Shown one piece after another: positions 23,889-38,100 of a stretch of 64,000 bases of DNA (its first letter is position 1; every line of letters starts with the position of its first letter). The translations under genes were made by a program, and so were the position numbers. This stretch comes from Ficedula albicollis (Eukaryota > Chordata > Aves > Passeriformes > Muscicapidae), in contig NC_021677.1 of assembly GCF_000247815.1 (NCBI RefSeq), positions 6,750,127 to 6,814,126 on the forward strand. Reading direction: 5' to 3'. Below the pieces are notes generated by a model, which was not told the origin of the DNA, ran no database searches, and saw nothing but the letters and a program-made list of their open reading frames with translations.

Positions 23889-25689
23889 TTTCTGACTCTA
23901 CACAAGGTGAATATTGCACTAGCAGCACAATGCTAATACCATTCTGCATTTTAGAGAGGGAGAGGGGAGTGGCTGATTGGCTGTGAGCTCTCCAAAAGAA
24001 GTGCGTTGTCATCTCCAATCCTGTCTTTCCAAGAATAATTTGTACATTGGGATAAAATGGAGACCCACAGATTATATTATTTTTATGGGTATGACAACTT
24101 ACAGCATCAGGAAAACTGACCTGGAGCCTAGGAAAGGGCAAATTAAAAATAAGTTTGGTTTCTTCCTCCTAAATGGAATGAATTTAAAAAATACTGTTTG
24201 GAGCAAAGTTCCCCTCCTGAATAATGAAATCTCTGCATGTGATTCAGTGTTGGTTCTATTTAAGGGATAAGCATTCTTAAATTGATTTAGATGCTTCTGG
24301 ACCCATACCCCATCACCTTTTGAGTCCAGCCGAGGTATTAATGACACACTAGTGCTGTTCAGGAATGGCAGCTTCACCGTTCCTCACTCACAGGGTCGGT
24401 ATGATGCTTGATACAATTCAAACCAGCTCCTTGCACTGTTTTGGAAGATAGGGATGAGAGTGAAGCACCTGCACTCCTGTTTTCTCCTCTCACAGGTATT
24501 CAGAGATGCTGCTGTGGGGCAAGTTTGGAGAAAAGCTGTGGAGACACTGCAGGATGGAGATAAAATCACAAAGGTTACAGGCTGACAGGATGGATGTTGT
24601 GGTCAGATTCATTATGGAATTTGTTTCGGAGACTGCTGCAAACCACAGAAACCTTGCTCTCCAAAGGATTCTCCAAGGAGTGCTCTGTGCCACGTGCAAG
24701 CCCGATGTTCTGGACTTCATTCCATGCTCAGACTCCTATTTTCAGAGATGCTAAAGTCTTCCAGGGAACTTCAGGCATTCATCAGCAGCAGCTGTCATGT
24801 TCCTAAGTGGTCAGAACTTGGCTGAGAACCTGCACAGTGTCATCGTTTAGCTTGCATCCAAAATGAATGACGGTGAGAGTGTTGCACCAGTAAAAGACGA
24901 AAGTGATTAAAATGACAACCACATCCTGAAACTGAATGACTTTTAAAGTCTGATGGGTGTCTTCTTTCCTGTTCCCAGTCATGGTATTGCTGTAGGATCC
25001 TGTGAATTGAGGTTTATTCCCTGTTCTGGGATGAAGTGATGCTTGTCTGGGGAATGGTGGGGCTGTAACCCAGCACCCAGTGCCAGCTCTCTTTAGAAAG
25101 CTGCACTTTGCACACAGATAAAAGGACTACCTAAAAGATTACAAATGCAAAATAAAAATGCTGCTGCTGTCAGATATGATGCACAGCTTCCTTTTATACC
25201 TGCATGTTTTACTCCATAGCAAGCTGGAGGTGCTTTTCTTTTATTTTCTGCTTAGAAAAAGGATTTTCAATCCATTCCTCTCCTTGAAAGTGAGATCAAT
25301 ACAGCTATTGTTGTGAAAATCCCCTTTCCTAATAATACAACAGCCAGTTTTTCTAGTATGAAAGTGTTTTAACTTTATTTATTACTATCCCTCAATTACA
25401 TTATGCACTGCAATGTACTGAGGTGGTGCAATTTGACTGGAGTCTTTGGCACCGCTCATCTGTAAATATAACAAACTAAAGGAGAGTCTAACCTGGAACG
25501 ATGGCCTTTGCCTTGGGGTAATGACTTTAATTTAAAGAAAGGTGACTTTAGAGTAGATTTTAGAAAGAAATTCTCGCCTGTGAGGGGGGTGGTGAGGCAC
25601 TGGCATACGTGAGCAGTTAATAACGTGGTGATGTGCAGGGATACGTGCATTTGGCTTGGAGGTCCCTTCTTCCTCACTGAGAAATGGGA

Positions 25690-26980
<1,291 letters not shown>

Positions 26981-29122
26981 GGGGATGACTCGTTGGAGTT
27001 CTCTACGCCCCACATGCACCTGCACTGCTCTGATCTGCTGTTTCTCCACTGGGTCTCTCTTACAAAACAGTGCTTCCCTTGTATTATATATATATTTATA
27101 TATAAAGCATTTATTATGAAAAGTAAGTAACAATTCATATTAATATTTAAATGTGGTCAGTGTGACTAAGAGATTGTGTTTATAACAGGTCCAAGCAATA
27201 GCCATATGAATGTCTCAGTATATTTTCACAAGGTATTTGTGCTGTGTATTGTCTGTTTATGCAGATGTTGGCCAAAGTTTTATCCAGGAGCTTTTAGTTC
27301 GTATATGGCACAGATCTTTTGAAAACAAATTCAGTTTGTTCTGCTGAAGAACCAGAATCTTGGTGGGTAAAAGCAAAAGTGTGCAGGTACTAGGAGAAAA
27401 TAATTAAATAGGAGTGGTATTCTTTCAGTGGGTGTGTTTCCAGCACCAAATTGTTTTGGGGAACAGGTTTAAAATAATATTAGGCTTAGCTGCGTTGTTA
27501 CACAGCTTATTTTTCTGCTGTAAGCAGGTGACAGAGAGGAGGGAGGGGACTGCTATTACCTTCCTCAGTAGTGAGAGCTGGAATGAGCTGCTGCCCAAAT
27601 CTGTCATGTGCCCCTTGTGCTGGGCCTTGTGGTCTCTGACTCAGGGGACTGAGGAGGCTGGAAAGTGCCCAGATGAATAATACATGATTAGGTTTTTTTA
27701 GCTGGGTTTGGCTGCAGCTGGTAGGGGATGAGTTAGGAAGGCTAAGCTGCCACTGGGGTTTTTGTTTTTGATAACATTCTTTTTGGTTGTGATCAGAGTT
27801 GAAACCTCAGTTGTACTTGGAGCATTAGGGGAAAGTTGTTTTATAAAATTAACCAGCATCTGTTGTGTCTCATGGAAGTTGTGGAAGATGAAGAGTTGAG
27901 GGATTGCAGCTTTAACTTGCTTGTCTGTACCCTACAAAAAAAAAAAAAAGGAAAACCCATCCTTGGTTGATTTCATGCCAGGTTGGAAAAGCCTGATCAG
28001 TTTTGTTTCCCAACTTGATTTTGAAAACTTGTGGGTGTTTAGTGTCACTGATGTAAATAAGAAAACACCAGGAAGGAGCAGTTGATGTATTCAGGTAGGA
28101 ATGCTGGCAGGTGAGACCAGCAAAATATTCCTCAGGGCTGGAAATGAGCTGAAAAATTTACAAATGCACCACCATGTTCCATCTAGTGAGTCATTCTAGC
28201 TTCTTTGTACCTGGGTAACCCTTTGGTGTGTCTGGAAGTGAGCTTTTCACTGGGAACAGGTTTGATACAGCACTGCAGTAGTTATGAGAGGAGCGTTTCA
28301 CTTACAGGTTCTGCAGTTCCCATCCCCACACCTATGTCTCATTTCCTGATTTTAATGTTAGGGAGGATCCAGTCTGGCCTTGTAGGTTGCAGTCTGTGAT
28401 TCCTGGGTTGAGCTTTGAAGTGATGAACTGCTTTAAAAGCTGCCTCTGCTATCAGGCTGCATTCTTTCAAAGATAAGCTGTGTGCTAATGCTTACTATAA
28501 ACTGCTTTCTAAATTCAAGTGTGCTCTGTGGATGTGTGGCTCTGGAGTCTGTAATACAGAATGGGAAGGACACATGATTTTCCTCTGGGTGTTGCTAGTT
28601 GAGAGTGACAGTTACTGAGCAGTTGCAGTGCTGGTTGTACTTTTCAGATAAGCAGCAGTCACAGCAGTTCAAGCAGTTTGATGTTATTTAATGGTTTTAG
28701 CCTTAATATGTGATTTTTTAGAAATCTGCATTGATGTTTTCCTGCACTGACAGGCAGTGTTTAAGGTCAGGTTAAATATTAGTGAACTATATGTGGTTTG
28801 TATCTTCTATTTATATGTTGGAGAAGCAGCTGTGCTGAATAATACTCCATGGCATTTATTCTTTAAAGACTTCTCTCGATTATTTTTGGAAGTATTGGCA
28901 TTTTACTGGCTGGCTGTTTTTAGAAAAGGCATGTTATGCATGTTTTGTACATAATGAGAAGTGTTATTTCTCAACAACTGGTTGTGTAGTGGAGATCAGA
29001 GGTGCTGTTAGAACTGAACATATCACTCTCAAGCATTTCACAACAAGATACATAGAAGTATGAATTAATTACAGTTATTTGAGTCCCTGATACTTACTAT
29101 GATATTATTTATGTTTCTGTAG
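26981..29122 (+). other. Non-coding stretch before the first coding exon of the giantin-like gene
   Basis: Probably the first intron. Contains AT-rich simple sequence near 27085-27110, poly-A at about 27936-27949 and no exon I can support. Confidence 0.5.
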
Positions 29123-29180
29123 CCATTGTGGAACTATGTGGAAATGGGGTAGTGGAGATGATTCTCCTTCCAAAACAGCA
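29123..29180 (+). CDS. Start exon of the giantin-like gene
   Basis: The acceptor tttctgtag is followed by 13 bases of 5' UTR and ATG at 29136, with A at -3. The 15 codons read [15 protein letters not shown] and end at a good donor (gca|gtaagt). The next exon, after tctctccag at 29835, continues in phase 0 as [19 protein letters not shown]. The SGDD near the start recalls LSGDDD near the start of mammalian giantin. A different upstream start exon cannot be excluded. Confidence 0.65.
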
Positions 29181-32100
29181 GTAAGTACTGAATTATTAAT
29201 AATATCTTTTTAAGACTATCTGACACAGAGAATCTTTCATTTTTCTTACACTAACCATATTTCTTTTCTCTTTTATAAAGCAGTTGTTTGATTAGTTTTG
29301 CCATGACAGTTTTAGGGCTCTAAAAGTCAGGTTGTGTCCTTGTTTTGTATTGCCTTGATATTTAATCTCTCATGCCTGCCACAGCTGCCATGCTCATCCT
29401 CACTCTGCTTATCCTGCCTTAAGGAAACATCTGTAGGAGTTACATAAGCTCCATCCCTAGGGTATCTTTGGGTAGAGTTGGTTCAATATCAATACTTTAT
29501 GGGTATTTATTTTATTTAGCAGCAGTGCTGCTGTCACCACACAGGTCCAGTGAATGAGGAAGTTCAGGTGTTTATACCTAGAATGGATGGTTTTGCTGTA
29601 TTTCAAGCCGATATTGCTAAAGCAGTTCATAAGGTTTAGAATTCTGTGCGACTTGGTGAAAACAGCCTGCTGTAAGTATGTGTAATCCATGGAAGTTTTA
29701 GCATTGCATTTGCTGACTTGTAATAAAGTGAAAAACCAAGTGCAGGCATTTGAGGAGCGGTGCTGTGTGCCCCATTTGGCTTTTTGAAAGCAACCTCAAT
29801 TCTGCCCAGGCCCAATATTCCACAAATCTCTCCAGGCTCCAGGCTCCAGGGATGTGGGAAGTGCGGCGTTGACAGATCTGACGGAGCAGCTGACAAGCAC
29901 TGAGAAGCTGCTGGCACAGCTAAAGGAGCTTGTCAGGGAGAAGGATGCTGAGCTCCGGAGCAAAGATCTTCAGTTAAAGGTGCTGTGCATGTGTTCATGT
30001 CAAAACCATTGTTTAAAAACCCCCTTCAGTCCTTTTTGTTGTGTTCTACAAGCTTCTAGTCTGTTAGAGCGGCTCTGGGATGGTCACAGGGAGCTGTTCT
30101 GGGACTGGGCATTGCTGCTTGTTCCCAGCATGTGTTCTGTTCCAGGATTGAACTAGAAGATACTGATATTTAGATATCCTGAAGGCTTTTTTGGGGCTTG
30201 TTACTCTTTTTAAAAAGTCATAAGGTTGATCTCTTCCTATGGGAGATTTCTTTCTGCCCTGTTTATCTGTGGATGTGAACAGGCAAGTGTTAAAATACTG
30301 CATGTTTTAAAACTCACTGTAAATCGAGTTCTCTTTAAACAAAATGAAATAAACTTTTATACTATCCTGAAGGTGTCTTTTAGTATGTTTTTATGAAAAA
30401 ATGGTTACTAAAAAATCAAGCCTAGAATTTGTATTGCTATGAAAAAATGGGGAAATTTATATCATAAGGTTTTGAATTCTTTACGGTAGTATCACTGTGT
30501 GCAGGAAGTTTAAATAGAGAAGATTTAAATAATGAAAATGAAACATTGTAATGTCTCTTCAAAGAAGATATTTTTCATTAATCACTTCAGATTTCTCCCT
30601 CTCTCTCTTTTTTTTTTTAAAAGGAAGAATCGAAGCAGCCATTGTCTGTGTAGCTAATTTAGTTTATCTTGACTTTGATGTTTGTAGGAGGAGAAGGAAT
30701 CTGCTGATGCCAAACTTTCCAAGCTGAAGCTGCAGAACAAAGCCAAGGTTGCATCATTAACCTCGCAGCTGGAAGAACTTAAGAAGCAGTTAGCAGTGGC
30801 AGAAGGCTTAGAGGCCAAAGCAGAATCAAAAAAGGTAAGGTATTCTCACATTTGAAAGCAGATACAATTTCTAGGGTGCTGTAGGCTGTTTTCCATGCTG
30901 GATTCAATGGGGAAATCCAAATTTTGAGCTGAGTCAGGTTAGGATCAGGGTAGACGGAGTATACCGGAGTGTTGTCAGTTCATCTGTGTTTCTATTTAAT
31001 TCTTTTATTCTTCAGTAGAAATCTAGAAACTTGTACATTCCCCTCAAATCATTGTAGTAAAAATTTCTCACTCCTTCATCCTATTAGCAGCTCGAAGTTT
31101 CGACACATGAATCAGGCAGATAAGGTTTGGAGAGGAAATGAAAACAAAAACTGTCTTGTTCCTTAGGAAGTGTAAAACTGTTCTTATTGGCAAAATGTAA
31201 ATAAAGTGATGGAAAGTGGCAGGTGTTTTAATGTTAATGAGAGAGTCTCAGATCTGTTTGTAGTAACACAGTTGTGCAAGTAGACTTGTATTTCTTAAGA
31301 GTAGGACTTCATACAGCTTCTAAAATAACTTTAGTGAGGCTTTAGTTTTTCGGGGGGATTTGTATTTTAAAGCTATACTGGAATGGAATGGTAACAATGA
31401 GTTTGTTGCAGTCCCCAGTTTTCCTCAAAATGTGCAGTAACTATTCTTCTGATCTTTTTTTGGCTAGCAAAGCGTGCTTGGCATTTGCACTTGATTTCTT
31501 GTAATGGCAGATAATTTCTATGAAACAGCAATTAGAACTGTGGAAATTCTGATTAAAAACATGCTTAGGAATGGTTGATTTTACATTTTTTCCCTCCAGT
31601 AGTCCTGTTTTCCCTCTGATATATATGGACTACACTTGCCAGATTATTTAAGTTTCAATTGCCAGAGGAAGTGACTCTCCTTGCTGCACATTCCAGTCCA
31701 CTTTTCAGCAGTAATTAGCATGAATATTTTAAGTACAAAGACTTTTATATGCTTAATAAAAATTCTGTGCTAGCTTTTACATTGAATATGAAATATATAA
31801 GAGAAGTGAAACACAGTTTATGAATGAAATCTTCTTCTTTCACCAATATTAGCAGACTATGTAGAGGTACAGAATCCAAGAGTTACCTGTTCATGGAGTG
31901 CAAACTTCCCCGTTTTTGCAGGCATCAAAAGATGGAGACCAGGAAAATGCTGCGGCAAATCGAGGGAAAATATTAGTGCTGAGAAGGAGAATTGAAGAGC
32001 TGGAATCTCAGATCACACAAAAAAATGAAGAGTTACAGAAAAAGGTGGTGTTTATATGATGTGACTTTTCGTCTTTGTGGTGTAGGATTATGTTTGAATA

Positions 32101-35100
32101 TGTTTACTTATGTATATATTTAATTCTGTGCTACCGAACAGCCATTCTGGGAGTTTTGTGTTGAGGAATTATGCTACAGCCTCAGCAAGGGCAGTGGAAA
32201 TTCTGTCATTGTGCCTTCAGTGGGCAGGGAATCCTGAATGAATGTAGTAGGATACATGAAGATGAGCTCTGTGGGTCAATGTTGTATCTAAATCTTGCAT
32301 TTTGAACAAAAATACTGGTTTGCTTCAATTTTCCTCATTGAAAAAATAGGTCATAACAGGAATAAATGTAGGCAAAGGCTGATTTTATGTTGTGTCTTGT
32401 GGATATAACTTCCCTGGGGATGGTGGCAGGAATGGGAATGCTGCAGAGTTTGAGAGAGAAGGGTTCAGTAAATAATGATTGCACTTCAAACAGAACCGGT
32501 TATACATCTGCTTATAATTTTTGGAGTGCTCTAACACAGGCAGTAAGGAAATGATGCAAAGCATTCTTCTTTGCTGGAGATGGAAGCACAGACCACAAAC
32601 AATTCTGCCTTCTCACCTTCAGGATGCTGAGCTGGAGGTGCAACGCAGCCGTGGGGCTGATATGGACGCCATGCTGGCAGAGAAGGAGAAAAAGCTGGCT
32701 GAAAGGGATGCTTACATCAGGGATTTGCAGGTGGCCTGTGGATCCAGTGATGCTGCCAATGAAATATTCCTGCCCAATGAAGAATTGAAGGTATGTTAGC
32801 AGCTCAGTTATAAAATCTCTGTAGAGTTTTCAAGGAGCCAATAAATATTGATGTTATGTAGCCAGTCCCTCTCTGAAGCACAGTTAATTCTTTATTGACT
32901 ATCTTAATTTATATATATTTACTTATTTTGTCCTTACCTGGGAAAGGCTTCATGATTGCTATTTTCTGCTAATTATCTTTTGGTTTGCATTGCAAAGAAC
33001 CAGCTGGCAGCTAAGGAGTCATCACTGCAAAGCATGGAGATTCTGGTGCAGAACCTTACCAAGAAGGTGGGAGAGAGTGAAGAAAAATGCAGCTTGTTCC
33101 AGGAGCAGATTGAGAGCCTGAAAAATATTCAAAACAAGGAAAGAGAGCATTTCCAAGGAAAAGAAGCTACATACATGGAAAATGTAAGTAAATGCAGGAT
33201 TCCAAAAGTTATATCCAGTTCTTAGGAAGATGGTAAGAGAGCTACAAACCACGTTGAAAGTAGAAGACAGGTGTTTGAAGAGGAGACTGCCATTTGGGCT
33301 TGGAAGAAACTTGCTAGAAATGAACCTAAGTGACTAATTAGTGTATTTAATGTTACTTGAAGCAAAATTCAGACTTAATTTGGAATCCATTATCTTGCTA
33401 TACCTTTAGTTAGACAGTTCAGTGAGATTCTACTATAGTTTGTGGGCTGGTTTCATATTTATTTTCTTTGTGGTTTTAGGTACGTGTGTATCAAAATATT
33501 ATCCAGGAAAAGGAAAAGGAGCTGGAAGAGCAAAGAGAAAAACATGAGCAGGAGCTTTTTAGATTAGCTGCTAAATCTGATGCAAGTGCTGACCTAGAAC
33601 AGGTATGTTGCTCTGGAAACTCAGCAGCTTGAATTGAGAGTCATGTAATTACTAAACTCTGTGGCACAGTTCAAGTGTCTGGCTGGGAGAATAAAAATAA
33701 GTCTTTTATAGATTACTTGATATTTTAATTTTTGATAGCTACTAAAGGCCTTGAAACAGAAGCTTCATGAAAAGGAGGAAGTCATGCTGGGAAGGACACA
33801 GGTGATTGATGTCTTGCAAAAAGAGCTGGATGCCAAGGACCAGCAACTGAAAGTAAGAAATGCCATGAAGTAGGAGTACAGGTATAATGTTTGACAGTGG
33901 TAGTAAAAATACTTTGCATTAAAATTATAAATATTTTTTGTGCTGTGCTTTTTTTAACAGGAGATTAATGAAAACCTGAAACGCCTTCTCTCTGAAAAAG
34001 AAAACCTCCAGTCTAAACTGGATGCTGAGAAACATGTAATGAGGGCCCAATTAAAAGACATGATGGAAAAACATGAGCTTGAAATGACAAAAGTTAAGGC
34101 GAAATACAATGCTGAACTGCATGAAATTCGAGAGAAACATGAAACTGAGCTGCAAGAAAAAGACCAGGCCCTGGTTCAGCTTCAGAAACAAGTGGCAGAG
34201 TTGAGGGGTGGTGGACAGAGTAACTCCAAAGAAGTCAAAGATCTGGAATCTGTAACCAAAGAGAAGATGGAAGATTTGGAAGGTATCCTATTTAAACAGT
34301 GGTCACTGACAATATTAAAGGTGTCTTTGCCCCAGACTTTTACGTGTTTTGAGCCAATTTCATACCTATTGCAATTAGAACTACATGAAATTTGATGGAA
34401 TATTATTGCCACAGTAATTAAAGTGATCGAGTACTATAATAATGAGGGTTAGAGGACTACCAAAATAATCACATGAATTATAAATTTCTCACTGTTTGTA
34501 ATTCTTATGTTTTTCTGTAAATGCTGTTGTCTTGTGTATGTAGCTTCCAGGTGCTAAAGGAATTGCACACAAGGTTTGTATTAATAATCTCTCAACAGTT
34601 TTAAGTAATTATTGCTTCTTGTTTCTTAGTACAAGTGAAATTGAAAATGGAAGAGGCCAGCAAATCTGAAGCCAAGTTTTTGAAAATGAAGGCGTGGTCT
34701 AAATCAAGAATCAAACAGCTGGAGGATGAACTGAAAAATGTATGTATAGCTTTGCGTTTAAGGCTCTGTGTCTTTCTCCAGCTACTGTGCTTGGAGATTT
34801 GATTTGGAATAAGTAAATTGTGGGGTAAATAGAGTATTAAAATAATTTGCTTTATGAGTTAATGTATGAAAATGGAATGGACATAAAATGTTGCTACAAA
34901 ATGCAGTTTAAATGAAAAATAGTACAAATTGTGTTATCAGCACTTGAGTACATTTGTTAGAGATGAGCTGTTGTATTGCACTTCAAATATTAGAAAAACA
35001 GCTATTCTAGGTGCTACTAAAGAATAAGAAAGAGGACTTTTGCTGTGATTTTGCTGAGTTTGAAACTCCATAACTGTATTTTCTTTCAGTTTTCCTCAAA

Positions 35101-38100
35101 GAACAATGATGTATCTGCCTTAAGCAATCGTGTGTCAGAATTAGAAGTTGAAAAGGAAGAACTACAGTCAAAACTGCAGTCATTGCACGAAATCAGAACT
35201 CAAAATGGTAAAAGAAAATTTTGCAAATGATCCAAAGTAAAGAGACAAAAAAGAAATTATTTGTGTCCTCATGAGCCAAATTTATTATGTTTTGTAGAAG
35301 AGCTGCTGAAAAAGCTGGAGCTGTATGAAGAGCAGCAGAGGAAACTGCAAGCTGATCTTGACCAAGTTACAAAGAGAGCAGCTTCACAGGTTGACTTGAA
35401 AATTGATTTGCATGAGTTATTGATTAATGGTGCTAATTAGAATTTGAAAAATGTGTCAGCTGGATTTTGGAGCCAAGAATTAATTCATTGATTTGTGGAA
35501 TCATCAGTGTCAGTGGCTGCTCAGTTGGAGAACGACCGGTTTTGAATTACTCAAAAAGACTGATTTCTACTTACTTTGCACACACTTTAAATTATATTTT
35601 TCCAAGCAGTTTGCTGCTTATTTAGTTACGTTTAACATGAGTCATCAAAGTGTGGCGGTTATTTTGTAGACAAAATATTTTTAATATTTTGTGAAGACGT
35701 GGGACTTGTTTTTCACATGGTCTAAAATATCTACATACTACACTTACCAATTTAATAGATTTTTATTTATGTAAAATGGTGAATTACGATGGTTTGCCAA
35801 CTTGCAATGTATTTACATTTGCAGAGGGGTGTGGTAAATTTATTTTAATATAGAATTTCTCTTGTTAGGCCAGTGAATCAGGTAGCATGGATGAATTGCA
35901 GAGTCAGCTCTTGGAATGGCAGGAGAATGTCCCAGAGTCAGAGGAGTCCCGGGATCAAGTCCGAGAAGAGAAATCTGCCATGGCCTTGAGAATGGCTCAG
36001 ATTGAGGAGGAGAGAGAAGGTGAATTATTTTATTTCCAGTACAACAATCCTGTTTTTGTAGACCTGTGTGTGTCTGTTGTGCTTCAGACCGAATTGATAG
36101 CACACCACCATGACTCATTTATGTAGTCATACAATATGTGTAGTTAGTGAAATTGCTGAAATTTGCAATTTCTGCTTTTCCCTCAAGTTTGTTTTTCATA
36201 AACTCATCTTGTTTTATATAATTTTTGTTAAGTAGATGTGCTGCTCTGTTTGCCATTTGAGCTGCTGCTCTGTAAGACTGCTTGAAAGGCTTATTGTCTG
36301 CATATGATAAATGATAGAAATGATAAATTATGTTTTATCAATGATACATAGTTCCCCATTGAAATATTAAAGCTGCCTGCCTGGAGAACTGGTGAAAGTG
36401 TGGGGGACTATAGTGTTGGTTTGAATGAGAGGAATTAAGGCAGTGCTTAAGCAAAATATACCTGACATGGAGTTTCTCTTTAGGAAATTCTCATTAATTC
36501 TATTTAGGATATTTAGTGATCTGTTAGTAAGTGCCATTTTTATAGGCCAGCTGGATAATTCTCACTGGCAGTGGCTTGGAGGTAGTTAAAAATACCAGAT
36601 TACCTACAGAGAATAGCATTTCAAGTAATGTCAGATTTTAGAGCTTGCTAAATTATTAATTAATCAGCTGTTGAGAAACTGAAGTAGCTTCTATTAAAGC
36701 TTATAAAAGTCTGGTTAAATTTTAGATAGCTTTTACTGCTCTTTCCATGCCATCTGAAGTAAATTACAATTTTTGTCCCCTTAGTTAACTGCGTGGGGAG
36801 TAATGGCAAATTTTAATGCACAGGACCTACCATCACAATTAATCCAGTTAGTTAATTTGAGCCTTCTCTTTTCAGTCTGCAACTGAATTATTTTTCATTT
36901 CCATGATCCATTTGAAAGTTCAGTGTGTAAGCACAGAAATGTTTTAAGGATCACGTCTTTTCTTTTTGAAAGATTAATGCTTTGGTATTGAAAGGGAATG
37001 ATACCCCTCCATTAAATCTACCTGTTAGCTCATCTGTGCTGGCCACAGAGCCATGTGCAATATTAATAACACTTGTAAAATTTCCTCTGCCTCAGTCCAG
37101 GTTTAATTTTGCATTTTTTTTCCCCCTTGGGAATAGCATGACCTTTCTGTTTCTTTTTTTCTTGCCGTTCCACCTGGTGAGCCCTGAGCGTCCCTTCCCC
37201 CTCCACTCCTACCCTCCACTGCGATTTGGGCAGCCAGGGAGAGCAGTTTCCCATCAGTTTTGTGCATGCAGGTTCCTGCAGCAATGGCCCCTTGGAATGT
37301 ACTGCTGCTGATTTTCTCCTGCTCTTGCTTTTGTGGAGAAAATTGCCAACAGTACCTTGCAAGCTCTGCCATTGATAGTTTGTGGTTGTAACAACTGCTG
37401 GATTTTAATTTGAGTTTCTCCTGCCTTGCAATACCTGTTTGTTCTTTTGTATTAATGAAATCATCTTCATTTTTTCACTGTAGTAACAGCTGACTCCATA
37501 TTTATGTTGTATCTAGAAACAAATTTCTTGGCTTGCCACAAGTGGTTGTGACTAAGTAAGAATCAAATTCATTCTTAGTACTGCCTGAAATTTGGTAGTA
37601 TTTTTAAAAAATAAATATTCCATCCCATAAATTGCTGAACTTTGCCTGCATTAATATTAGCTACCAATATTTTAAGCCATATGTAAGTAATATGTAGCAT
37701 TGGTAGCGACTCAGGGAAGTGCAGACACGTCATAGTTTGTTTATGTGCAGTGTGTATCAGAAAAAAGGTGTTTTTCAGCTTTTTCAGGGTTTTAGATAAT
37801 TGCAAATGAAAAGCTTCCTAAAGTGCTGTAAAACTTCAGAAAATGTATTTACTTACTAATTGTTGTTAAAGAAATGCTCAGTTTAATTGGAAGTGTTTTA
37901 ACACTTGTCTGAGTATGCTAAATCATTCTAAAACTCCAATTTCTATACTTCCGTTATTCTTGTGACAATGGTAATTTCATTGCTTTTTTCATTATCAGAT
38001 GCTTAGGAGCCTAAGTATATTGGGTTCCTACATTACGATGTCAGAGGAGGGGTTAAATTTTTAACTGGAATAGATCTTATTCTTTGAACCCCTTAACTGG

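Noticed and set aside
29854..30156. 100-codon frame extending past the second exon of the giantin-like gene
   Set aside because: Only the part up to 29979 is coding; the rest is intron read-through after the donor.
34283..34629. Possible U12-type (minor spliceosome) intron, from the donor gtatccta
   Set aside because: The donor has one mismatch to GTATCCTT and no TCCTTAAC-like branch site lies close to the acceptor at 34629; treated as an ordinary intron.
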